Source: an uncultured Burkholderiales bacterium
GTDB taxonomy: Bacteria > Pseudomonadota > Gammaproteobacteria > Burkholderiales > Burkholderiaceae_C
NCBI GenBank assembly: GCA_903887655.1
Contig: CAISQQ010000265.1
Location: forward strand, 1 to 5,632
Direction of reading: 5' to 3'
Length of the DNA stretch: 5,632 bases
The notes beneath the pieces are model-generated. The model did no database searches. It was not told the DNA's origin and worked only from the letters and a program-made list of their open reading frames with translations. Shown piece after piece: positions 1-5,554 of the stretch (its first letter is position 1; each line of letters begins with the position of its first letter). Both the position numbers and the translations under genes were made by a program.

Positions 1-1
1 G

Positions 2-463
2 TTGACCGATGGCACCATTTATTATTCTGACAAGGGTGAAAGTCTCAAGCCGTTCAATACCCTGGATGGGCAGGGTTTGAAGTATTTGCTGGATGAAGGT
101 ATTGTGGTTGCCATCATCTCCGGTCGAGCCAGCGAGAGTTTAAGAGCACGAGCAAAGGATTTGGGTATCCAAGAGTTGCACATGAATGTGAGCAATAAAA
201 GAACTCAAGCGCAAGAGATCCTTCTGCGTCATGAGCTCGACTGGCCGCAAGTTGCGGCAATGGGAGATGATTGGCCAGATTTGCCCATTTTGACGCAAGC
301 GGGTTTATCCTCCGCCCCATTGACTGCTCATCCAGAACTTCAGCGGCGTGTTCACTGGGTGACCCAAGCAAGAGGTGGTCAAGGCGCTGTGCGAGAGTTG
401 TGTGATCTCATTTTGAAGTCTCAAGACCGTTATGAGGATCTATTGAATGGATACCTGACATGA
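2..463 (+). CDS. kdsC: 3-deoxy-D-manno-octulosonate 8-phosphate phosphatase KdsC, 5' end missing
   Basis: KdsC is a cytoplasmic HAD-superfamily phosphatase that hydrolyses KDO 8-phosphate to KDO, which is then activated for the LPS inner core. The gene enters from the left edge, so its start is outside the window; the first visible residues, LTDG, are the end of the family's DxDGVLTDG motif, so the nucleophile Asp is not seen. The 153 visible residues cover most of a KdsC of usual length (about 170-190 aa). Visible landmarks are the serine motif IISGR (residues 38-42), the lysine in NVSNKRT (about residue 66) and the metal-binding GDDWPDLP (88-95). There is no cap domain, as expected for this C0-type family. 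The TGA stop overlaps the lptC start as ATGA, which points to translational coupling. The identification is firm; only the N-terminus is unknown. Confidence 0.93.
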   Translation: MTDGTIYYSDKGESLKPFNTLDGQGLKYLLDEGIVVAIISGRASESLRARAKDLGIQELHMNVSNKRTQAQEILLRHELDWPQVAAMGDDWPDLPILTQAGLSSAPLTAHPELQRRVHWVTQARGGQGAVRELCDLILKSQDRYEDLLNGYLT

Positions 464-1125
464 ACTTGAGCAAACCTGAGCCGGTTGTGCTCAAAGTGCT
501 CTCGCCTTGGCAGCGGGGTCGGCAAGCCTTGGACATGGCGTTGGCTTACGTGCCCGTTTTGCTCATGGGCTTATTGGCCATGCTGTCATATTGGTTGGTC
601 AAAAACACGCCTGAAATACAAGACGAGGTGTTAACCCCAATCTCAAAGCACGAGATTGATTACTATCTCAAAAATTTCTCTGTTAAAACCTTTCAGCAAG
701 ACGGCCACCTACAATCCATCGTTTTTGGCGAGCAAGCCAACCACTTTGAAGATACACAAACACTGGAAATTAAAAAACCCAGGATTCAAAGCATTGACCA
801 TGAAAACAATCTCATCAGTGCCACCGCCAAACAAGCACTCTCCAATATCGATGGCTCAGAGTTTCAGCTGATTGGACAAGCCGTCGTGGTTAAAAATGGG
901 ATTGAAAAAAACGGTGTGAAAAAAAGCGATGATCTTGAGTTGAGAAGTGAGTTCTTGGACTTTTTGATTGATGACGACAAAATTAAAACCAACCAAAGTG
1001 TGATGATGAGAAAAGGCATGAACAGCTTTAGTGCACAGGGTCTTGATTATGACAATGCCACTCAAATTCTGAGACTCAAAGGTCAAGTCAAAGGCTATAT
1101 CGAGACGAAAAAAAAGGCTTCCTAA
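460..1125 (+). CDS. lptC: LPS export ABC transporter periplasmic protein LptC
   Basis: LptC is a bitopic inner-membrane protein of the Lpt bridge. It receives LPS from the LptB2FG extractor and passes it to LptA in the periplasm. The 221-aa product has a basic cytoplasmic N-terminus, one transmembrane segment (about residues 26-47) and a periplasmic domain matching the betaproteobacterial family: DYYLKNFSVKTF (67-78), QANHFEDTQTLEI (92-104), ATAKQALSNIDGSE (121-134) and a C-terminal LDYDNATQILRLKGQVKG (195-212). It is slightly longer than E. coli LptC (191 aa). The ATG overlaps the kdsC stop and no strong ribosome binding site lies close by, so reinitiation is likely. The second half reads as more A-rich than kdsC. 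Unusually, lptA does not follow: a terminator overlaps the stop codon and the next gene is convergent. Confidence rests on the neighbour, the topology and recognisable family motifs. Confidence 0.9.
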   Translation: MNLSKPEPVVLKVLSPWQRGRQALDMALAYVPVLLMGLLAMLSYWLVKNTPEIQDEVLTPISKHEIDYYLKNFSVKTFQQDGHLQSIVFGEQANHFEDTQTLEIKKPRIQSIDHENNLISATAKQALSNIDGSEFQLIGQAVVVKNGIEKNGVKKSDDLELRSEFLDFLIDDDKIKTNQSVMMRKGMNSFSAQGLDYDNATQILRLKGQVKGYIETKKKAS

Positions 1126-1134
1126 GAAGCCTTT
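1108..1134 (-). terminator. Intrinsic terminator of the RRM gene, overlapping the lptC 3' end
   Basis: A perfect 9-bp inverted repeat, AAAGGCTTC (1113-1121) and GAAGCCTTT (1126-1134), encloses a 4-base loop that contains the lptC stop codon (TAA, 1123-1125). Read on the minus strand, the stem is followed by a run of T (the complement of A8 at 1108-1115), which is the classic intrinsic terminator form, about 20 bases after the RRM stop codon. On the plus strand the stem is followed only by CTTTCATT-like sequence, so termination of the kdsC-lptC transcript there should be weaker but is possible. Confidence 0.85.
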
Positions 1135-1153
1135 CATTCATGCGAGTGCTATT

Positions 1154-1567
1154 TTAGTAGCTGTCGCCGCCTTCACGACGTCCACCGCCGTAGCCGCCGC
1201 CGCCTTCACGACGTCCGCCGCCGCCACCACCACCGTAGCCGCCACCGCCACCGCCGCCGCCGCCGTAGCCGCCGCCACCGCCGCCACCAAATCCGCCAGT
1301 GCGGGGAGGACGACGAGCTTCCATGGGACGAGCTTCGTTCACCACGAGGCTACGGCCGCCCAAAGGCTGACCATTCATGCCTTCGATGGCGGCCAAAGCC
1401 TCAGCATCGCTGCCCATTTCCACAAAACCAAAACCTTTGGATCGACCTGTGTCACGTTCCATCATGACTTTAGCGCTTGTGACAGCACCAAATTGACCAA
1501 AAGATTGTTCTAAATCACTGTCTCGCACCGAGTACGGCAGGTTGCCCACGTAAAGCTTGTTGCCCAT
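1154..1567 (-). CDS. RRM-domain RNA-binding protein with glycine-rich C-terminal tail
   Basis: This 137-aa protein has one RNA recognition motif followed by a glycine-rich tail, the layout of the small bacterial and cyanobacterial Rbp-like proteins, which bind single-stranded RNA and are often cold- or stress-related. RNP2 is LYVGNL (residues 5-10) and RNP1 is KGFGFVEM (44-51), with their exposed aromatic positions present (Tyr6, Phe46, Phe48). The domain ends near residue 80 (RSLVVNEARP). Residues 91-137 are almost all Gly with Tyr and RRE inserts, resembling RGG/GY-rich RNA-binding tails. The ATG at 1567 is chosen because the product then opens with MGNKLYVGNL and has an AGGAG 8 bases upstream; an open extension of 20 codons to 1627 has no such support. 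It is monocistronic, convergent with lptC and has its own terminator. The specific RNA targets cannot be read from sequence. Confidence 0.93.
   Translation of the reverse strand: MGNKLYVGNLPYSVRDSDLEQSFGQFGAVTSAKVMMERDTGRSKGFGFVEMGSDAEALAAIEGMNGQPLGGRSLVVNEARPMEARRPPRTGGFGGGGGGGYGGGGGGGGGYGGGGGGGRREGGGGYGGGRREGGDSY
1157..1297 (-). repeat. Low-complexity GGC-rich glycine-tail coding repeat
   Basis: The last 47 codons of the RRM gene form a GGC/GGT-rich low-complexity tract (GCC-rich on the plus strand). It includes a 33-base period: the 17-base unit at 1167-1183 recurs exactly at 1200-1216, coding for GRREGG. The runs of glycine codons at about 1220-1297 are interrupted only by single Tyr codons. 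Such tracts can change length by replication slippage in steps of three bases without breaking the frame. Confidence 0.75.
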
Positions 1568-1575
1568 GAAAGGGA

Positions 1576-1580
1576 CTCCT
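1576..1580 (-). promoter_or_regulatory. Ribosome binding site of the RRM gene
   Basis: AGGAG on the minus strand lies 8 bases before the ATG at 1567. It decides the start codon against the longer in-frame extension that reaches 1627, which has no comparable site. Confidence 0.8.
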
Positions 1581-1761
1581 ATAAACACAAAAAAAATAAC
1601 GCGATGGGGTCCCAGGGCACAACGCAAGAAAAAAAGCGGGGGCGCGAAACTGACCGATCACCAAACATGCAAGTCAGATCCCAACGGAGTTGAGAAGAGG
1701 CATGCTCAATGATTATGGATCAAGTTCACTATTTAGGTGCATTCATGACAGCATTATTTCG

Positions 1762-1773
1762 AAACAATTGTTT
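1762..1773. promoter_or_regulatory. 12-bp perfect palindrome, possible operator
   Basis: AAACAATTGTTT is a perfect palindrome in the divergent promoter region, about 165 bases before metX and 195 bases before the RRM start. Its size and symmetry would suit a dimeric regulator, but it does not match the MetR-type TGAA-N5-TTCA pattern, and AT-rich DNA can yield such palindromes by chance. Confidence 0.25.
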
Positions 1774-1884
1774 AAAAACCACAAAACAAGGGAAAACACT
1801 GAGGAGAAAGTGTGGCGGCCCATTGAATTGAGCCGCGAAGGAAAGAAGGCGACCTTAAAAAACCAAGGCCACAAGACGTGACAA

Positions 1885-1926
1885 AATAGCGTTGCTCATC
1901 AACGCATCGCGAGAACTCGCGCTATT
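1885..1926 (+). promoter_or_regulatory. Inverted-repeat cluster before metX, possible structured mRNA leader
   Basis: AATAGC (1885-1890) pairs with GCTATT (1921-1926). Inside it, GTTG (1891-1894) pairs with CAAC (1900-1903) across a CTCAT loop, and GCGA (1909-1912) pairs with TCGC (1917-1920) across a GAAC loop. Together this is a three-way junction. In alternative pairings, the first hairpin extends to GCGTTG/CAACGC (1889-1905) and the second to CGCGA/TCGCG (1908-1921), each breaking the outer stem. The element ends 12 bases before the metX ATG, next to its weak ribosome binding site (AGG, 1931-1933), a place where folding could control translation. It does not resemble the SAM-II or SAH riboswitches as I know them. 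A regulatory role is inference. Confidence 0.4.
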
Positions 1927-1938
1927 GACCAGGTATCC

Positions 1939-3084
1939 ATGAGTTTTTACGTTCGAACACAAATCATGCAATTCAACGAGGCCTTGCCCTTGATGAGTGG
2001 TTTGAGCCTGCCCGCCTATGAGCTGGCCTACGAGACCTATGGCGAGTTGAATGCGAGTAAAAGCAATGCCATTGTGATTTGTCATGCCTTGAACGCATCA
2101 CACCATGTGGCGGGTCAATATGAAGGCCAAGACAACAGCCTGGGTTGGTGGGACAACATGATTGGGCCAGGTAAGCCAGTCGATACCAATCGTTTTTTTG
2201 TCATTGGCGTTAACAATTTGGGTTCGTGTTTTGGCTCAACAGGGCCCATGCAGATCAATCCAGTGACACAAATCCCTTATGGATCAGATTTCCCCGTGAT
2301 CACGGTGGAAGATTGGGTTCAAGCGCAAGAGCGGCTGGTCACGCGTTTGGGCATTGAAAAGGTGTTGGCCGTGATGGGCGGGAGTCTCGGCGGAATGCAG
2401 GTCTTGGCGTGGACCATGCTCTACCCCAAACGGGTGGGCCATGCTGTGGTCATTGCCTCAGCGCCCAATCTCACGGCAGAAAATATTGCCTTCAATGAGG
2501 TGGCCAGGCGTGCGATCGTCACCGATCCAGAATTTCATGGGGGACACTATTACCAGCACGGCGTCATTCCCAAGCGAGGATTGCGCATTGCGCGCATGAT
2601 TGGTCACATCACGTATTTGAGTGACGATGTGATGAATACCCGTTTTGGTCGTCAGCTGCGACGTGCGGCACAAGACATCACAAGCAGCACACAAGAGGCA
2701 TCCCATTACTTGTATTCCACCATGGAAGTGGAGTTTCAAATTGAGAGCTACCTTCGCCACCAAGGCGACAAGTTCGCCGAGTATTTCGATGCCAATACTT
2801 ATTTATTGATCACCCGAGCGCTCGACTACTTTGACCCCGCCAAAGCGTTTGGAGACCATCTGAGTCAAGCCATGGCCAATATTGAAGCCAAATTTTTGAT
2901 CATCAGTTTCACCACGGACTGGCGCTTTTCGCCATCCAGAAGTCAAGAGATTGTCAAAGCATTGCTGGATAATCATCGACAGGTCAGTTATGTCAATATT
3001 GACGCCCCCCATGGACATGATGCATTTTTGTTGGACGATCCACAGTATTTGGGCGTGGTGAGAAGTTATTTTCAACAGCTATAA
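1939..3084 (+). CDS. metX: Homoserine O-acyltransferase MetX (acetyl- or succinyl-transferring)
   Basis: MetX is a cytoplasmic alpha/beta-hydrolase-fold enzyme that acylates the hydroxyl of L-homoserine, the first committed step of methionine synthesis. The 381-aa length is normal. Visible family features are LAYETYGELNA (29-39), HALNASHHVAG (49-59), NNLGSCFGSTGP (92-103), the nucleophile elbow GGSLGG with Ser149, Arg219 in RIARMIGHITYLS, Asp327 in TTDWRF, and His360-Asp361 in HGHDAFL. The catalytic triad Ser149-Asp327-His360 is complete. ATG 1939 is the first possible start after an in-frame stop at 1879; its AGG is weak. The Trp-Arg after the catalytic Asp is of the type I associate with proteobacterial MetX enzymes that use succinyl-CoA (MetXS), so the automatic label 'acetyltransferase' may be wrong; this is inference. 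It is followed after 14 bases by metW, its usual partner. Confidence 0.95.
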   Translation: MSFYVRTQIMQFNEALPLMSGLSLPAYELAYETYGELNASKSNAIVICHALNASHHVAGQYEGQDNSLGWWDNMIGPGKPVDTNRFFVIGVNNLGSCFGSTGPMQINPVTQIPYGSDFPVITVEDWVQAQERLVTRLGIEKVLAVMGGSLGGMQVLAWTMLYPKRVGHAVVIASAPNLTAENIAFNEVARRAIVTDPEFHGGHYYQHGVIPKRGLRIARMIGHITYLSDDVMNTRFGRQLRRAAQDITSSTQEASHYLYSTMEVEFQIESYLRHQGDKFAEYFDANTYLLITRALDYFDPAKAFGDHLSQAMANIEAKFLIISFTTDWRFSPSRSQEIVKALLDNHRQVSYVNIDAPHGHDAFLLDDPQYLGVVRSYFQQL

Positions 3085-3098
3085 AGGCCACAGTCGCT

Positions 3099-3689
3099 TT
3101 GAGTCAAAAGAGAATAGAAATTTTGGGTGAACTCATTCCCGTCGGCAGTCGAGTGCTTGACTTGGGGTGTGGGGATGGTGCGTTTTTAGAGTACCTGCAA
3201 AAAAATCGCCAATGCTTTGGCTACGGCATTGAGCTCAATGCAGCCAATGTGGCGTCTTGCATTGATCGAGGCGTCAATGTCTTGCAACTCAATTTGGAAG
3301 AGGGTCTGAGGCTTTTTGAGGACCAGTCTTTTGACGTGGTGCTCCAAATCGACACCTTGCAACATTTGAGAAACGCTGAGACGATGCTCAAAGAAACCGC
3401 GCGGGTGGGCAAGATGGGGGTGGTCACATTTCCCAATTTTGCCCATTGGCCCAATCGTTGGAGTGTGCTCAAAGGTCGCATGCCGGTGACCAAACATCTG
3501 CCCTACGAGTGGTATGACACGCCCAATATTCGCGTCGCTACTTTCAACGACTTTCAAGACCTCGCTCAAAAAAACAAGCTGCACGTCTCAAAAGCGTTTG
3601 GCCTGGTTGGCGAACGTACGATTTCACTGCTGGCCAACTTGTTGGCCAGTACAGCCGTTTTTACATTTTCGTCAACATCATCAACTTAA
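3099..3689 (+). CDS. metW: Methionine biosynthesis protein MetW, methyltransferase-like
   Basis: MetW is a small class I SAM-methyltransferase-fold protein found next to metX in many proteobacteria. It is needed for, or stimulates, homoserine acylation by MetX; no methyl acceptor is established. The 196-aa product has the glycine-rich motif I VLDLGCGDG (19-27), an acidic motif II residue in GIEL (43-46), the hallmark FPNFAHWPNRW (111-121), and LPYEWYDTPNI (134-144), all typical of MetW. The only reasonable start is TTG 3099: no ATG, GTG or TTG lies in frame for dozens of codons upstream. The nearest purine-rich site (AAAGG, 3083-3087) is 11 bases away and overlaps the metX stop, so coupling to metX translation is likely. 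The C-terminus ends in a Ser/Thr-rich stretch (FSSTSST) a little beyond where I expect homologues to stop. Confidence 0.93.
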   Translation: MSQKRIEILGELIPVGSRVLDLGCGDGAFLEYLQKNRQCFGYGIELNAANVASCIDRGVNVLQLNLEEGLRLFEDQSFDVVLQIDTLQHLRNAETMLKETARVGKMGVVTFPNFAHWPNRWSVLKGRMPVTKHLPYEWYDTPNIRVATFNDFQDLAQKNKLHVSKAFGLVGERTISLLANLLASTAVFTFSSTSST

Positions 3690-3692
3690 AAC

Positions 3693-3697
3693 AGGAG
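3693..3697 (+). promoter_or_regulatory. Ribosome binding site of the hydrolase gene
   Basis: AGGAG lies 9 bases before ATG 3707 and only 3 bases after the metW stop. It fixes the start and gives this third gene a much stronger initiation site than metX or metW have. Confidence 0.8.
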
Positions 3698-3706
3698 TGA
3701 ATCAGC

Positions 3707-4396
3707 ATGGGACAAATGATCGACTTGGTTTCGAAGGACCATTTTAAAAACACAGCGTATGTGGCCCACCCCAGCGGCAAAGCCAAGGGGGCTGTGGTAG
3801 TTTTACAAGAGATTTTTGGCGTGAACAAGCACATTCAAGAAGTGGCCGATGGGTACGCCAAAGAGGGTTACTTGGCCATTGCGCCGGCCATGTTCACTCG
3901 CCACCAAGCCCATGTTGATTTGGGCTATCAAGCCGATGACATGAAGGCGGGCGTGGCATTAAAAGCGGCCATTGAAGCGTTGCCACAACCTGGTGCCTTG
4001 GCCGATATCCAAGCGGCGGTGGATTGGGCTGCGCATGAAAGTGCTGGCAAGGTGGGTGTGGTGGGCTACTGCTGGGGTGGTTTACTCACCTGGAGAGCCG
4101 CCTGTTTGGTCGATGGTGTGGCAGCAGCCTCGGCCTACTACGGCGGAGGCATGACTTTTGAGCCCGCTTTATCCTTGAAATCCAAGGCGCCAACCATTGC
4201 CCATTTTGCTGAAAAAGACCAACACATCTCCATGGAAAGTGTCGAGGCCTTCAAGGCTCGTCACCCCGAAGTCACCGTCTACCTCTACAACGCAGACCAT
4301 GGTTTCAATTGCGACCATCGTGGCGCCTATGAGGCCACAGCGGCCGCTACCGCCCTACAGAGAACCCTCGCATTTTTCGCACAACAGTTGGCCTGA
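3707..4396 (+). CDS. Dienelactone hydrolase family protein
   Basis: This is a cytoplasmic alpha/beta hydrolase of the carboxymethylenebutenolidase family, which opens dienelactone rings in chlorocatechol breakdown; most chromosomal members have no known substrate. At 229 aa the length is normal. The family triad is Cys122 in GYCWGG, Asp171 in EKDQHI and His198 in ADHGFN, and Glu35 in LQEIFG matches the glutamate that activates the cysteine in Pseudomonas DLH; these positions fall close to that enzyme's numbering (36, 123, 171, 202). The cysteine nucleophile marks a true DLH-type enzyme, not a serine esterase. There is no signal peptide. It starts 17 bases after metW and is probably cotranscribed with metX-metW, yet no aromatic-degradation gene is nearby, so a housekeeping lactone or ester substrate is more likely than chlorocatechol metabolism. 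That last point is inference. Confidence 0.9.
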   Translation: MGQMIDLVSKDHFKNTAYVAHPSGKAKGAVVVLQEIFGVNKHIQEVADGYAKEGYLAIAPAMFTRHQAHVDLGYQADDMKAGVALKAAIEALPQPGALADIQAAVDWAAHESAGKVGVVGYCWGGLLTWRAACLVDGVAAASAYYGGGMTFEPALSLKSKAPTIAHFAEKDQHISMESVEAFKARHPEVTVYLYNADHGFNCDHRGAYEATAAATALQRTLAFFAQQLA

Positions 4397-4397
4397 A

Positions 4398-4489
4398 CCC
4401 AAGCCTCCCATGCAGCGTTGATCGTGAGCGGCTTGTGCGCTCACGCTGTTGCGCAGACAGCCGCTTCATGGCCGATGGGGCTTGGGAGG
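4398..4489. terminator. Nested inverted repeats between convergent genes, possible bidirectional terminator
   Basis: An outer repeat pairs CCCAAGCC (4398-4405) with GGCTTGGG (4479-4486), followed after a 2-base bulge by CCAT/ATGG (4408-4411, 4475-4478). An inner hairpin pairs CGTGAGCG (4423-4430) with CGCTCACG (4438-4445) across a 7-base loop. Two competing pairings exist: AGCGGCT (4427-4433) with AGCCGCT (4459-4465), and CCTCCCA (4404-4410) with TGGGAGG (4483-4489). It starts just after the hydrolase stop and ends 9 bases before the end of hemB, the expected place for a shared terminator. No T-run follows on either strand, so it is not a classic intrinsic terminator. Confidence 0.45.
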
Positions 4490-4497
4490 AGGGAGCG

Positions 4498-5502
4498 CTA
4501 AATTTGGCGCAATTTTTGAGCCGCGTCGATGGCAAAGTAAGTCAAGATGCCGTCGGCACCAGCGCGCTTGAAGGCCAATAAGCTCTCAAGCATGGAGGCG
4601 TCTCCATCGAGCCAGCCGTTTTGCGCGGCCGCCTTGAGCATGGCGTATTCCCCAGAGACTTGATAGACAAAAGTGGGGACCTTGAAGGTGTCTTTCACGC
4701 TTCGAAGAATATCCAAATAGGGCATGCCAGGCTTGACCATGACCATGTCCGCGCCCTCTTGTAAGTCGAGGGCCACTTCTCTCAAGGACTCCTGGGCATT
4801 GCTGGGGTCCATTTGATACACCTTTTTGTTGCTTTTACCCAAATTACCAGCTGAACCCACCGCGTCGCGGAAGGGCCCATAGAACGCACTGGCAAATTTG
4901 GCGCTGTAGGCCATGATGCGCGTCATGGGAAAATGATTTTTCTCAAGCGCTTGGCGGATGGCGCCAATGCGTCCGTCCATCATGTCGCTGGGGGCCACCA
5001 AGTCCACACCCGCCTGCGCTTGATTGAGGGCTTGACCGACCAAAATCTCCACCGTCTCGTCGTTCAAAATGTAACCCGATGAGTTCAGCAAACCATCTTG
5101 ACCGTGGCTGGTGTAGGGGTCCAAGGCCACATCGGTCATGATGGCAAGTTCAGGAAAGCGCGACTTCAAGGCTTTCACGGTCCTCGGGATGAGGCCGTTC
5201 TCGTTCAAAGCCTCTTGGCCATTGGGACTTTTAAGGGATTGATCGATCACGGGAAAGAGGGCCATCACAGGAATGCCCAAGGCCACACATTGCTCCGCCT
5301 TGCTCAACAACAAATCCACGCTCAGTCTTTCCACGCCGGGCATGGAGGCGATGGGCTCACGGCGCTGTTGGCCATCGAGCACAAAAACGGGATAAATAAA
5401 ATCGTCGCTACTCAAGCGGTGCTCGGCCACCAAGCGACGGGTGGCGTCATCGACGCGAAGTCTTCTCATGCGCGTGCTGGGGTATGGGCTGAAATTGTTC
5501 AT
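4498..5502 (-). CDS. hemB: Delta-aminolevulinic acid dehydratase (porphobilinogen synthase) HemB
   Basis: HemB is a cytoplasmic, usually octameric enzyme that condenses two 5-aminolevulinate molecules into porphobilinogen in haem and tetrapyrrole synthesis. The 334-aa length is normal and the N-terminal arm (RMRRLRVDDATRRLV, 11-25) is typical. The two Schiff-base lysines are Lys202 in YSAKFASAFYGPFR and Lys257 in MVKPGMPYLD. The metal loop reads DVALDPYTSHGQDG (124-137), with Asp where zinc enzymes carry cysteines; this is the magnesium/zinc-independent type known from Pseudomonas and Bradyrhizobium. Other signatures are SDMMDGRIGAIR (172-183) and YQVSGEYAM (280-288). ATG 5502 is preceded by AAAGGA at 5 bases. 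It converges on the hydrolase gene and is read away from the right edge. The assignment is secure. Confidence 0.97.
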   Translation of the reverse strand: MNNFSPYPSTRMRRLRVDDATRRLVAEHRLSSDDFIYPVFVLDGQQRREPIASMPGVERLSVDLLLSKAEQCVALGIPVMALFPVIDQSLKSPNGQEALNENGLIPRTVKALKSRFPELAIMTDVALDPYTSHGQDGLLNSSGYILNDETVEILVGQALNQAQAGVDLVAPSDMMDGRIGAIRQALEKNHFPMTRIMAYSAKFASAFYGPFRDAVGSAGNLGKSNKKVYQMDPSNAQESLREVALDLQEGADMVMVKPGMPYLDILRSVKDTFKVPTFVYQVSGEYAMLKAAAQNGWLDGDASMLESLLAFKRAGADGILTYFAIDAAQKLRQI

Positions 5503-5507
5503 GAAAA

Positions 5508-5513
5508 TCCTTT
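5508..5513 (-). promoter_or_regulatory. Ribosome binding site of hemB
   Basis: AAAGGA on the minus strand lies 5 bases before ATG 5502, a short but workable spacing, and supports this start codon. Confidence 0.7.
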
Positions 5514-5554
5514 GATGACCCGTTGAAATACAAACCAGGACGTATTTTTAACAG

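Larger units (their letters stand above)
1568..1938. other. Divergent intergenic region between the RRM gene and metX
   Basis: These 371 bases separate two divergently transcribed genes and should hold both promoters. I see no convincing gene. The only sizeable open frame (1690-1881, +) starts at TTG or at an ATG at 1702, lacks a clear ribosome binding site and codes for a composition unlike a known protein. The RRM side holds two A-tracts on the plus strand (1589-1596 and 1629-1635), which are U-tracts in the RRM leader. The middle is A-rich with a 12-bp palindrome (1762-1773) and small inverted repeats: ACACT/AGTGT at 1796-1813 and GCGGC/GCCGC at 1815-1836. The metX side ends in a compact inverted-repeat cluster (1885-1926). 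No sigma-70 box pair stands out on either strand. Confidence 0.6.

Noticed and set aside
1102..1157. A8-G run plus hairpin at the lptC end as a programmed -1 frameshift site
   Set aside because: The stem starts within the A-run with no spacer, and the -1 frame adds only a short unrecognisable tail of about 13 residues before a stop. The terminator reading explains the structure fully.
1568..1627. In-frame N-terminal extension of 20 codons on the RRM gene
   Set aside because: The AGGAG at 1576-1580 lies inside it at the right distance for the MGNKL start, and RRM proteins of this type begin directly with that sequence.
1812..1872. Distant GTGGC/GCCAC and nearby short repeats as one large leader structure or riboswitch
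   Set aside because: The arms are only 4-5 bp and far apart, and the region lacks the conserved core of any methionine-related riboswitch I can recall. Such pairings are expected by chance.
1690..1881. Open frame of 63 codons on the plus strand between the RRM gene and metX
   Set aside because: It has a TTG or late ATG start, no convincing ribosome binding site, basic low-information composition and no recognisable motif. It fits non-coding promoter DNA better.
3186..3584. Minus-strand open frames opposite metW
   Set aside because: They show no family motif, have no ribosome binding site and lie wholly opposite a well-supported gene.
5098..5526. Long open frame of 142 codons on the plus strand opposite hemB
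   Set aside because: It is the antisense shadow of hemB, whose catalytic residues and family motifs are complete on the minus strand.
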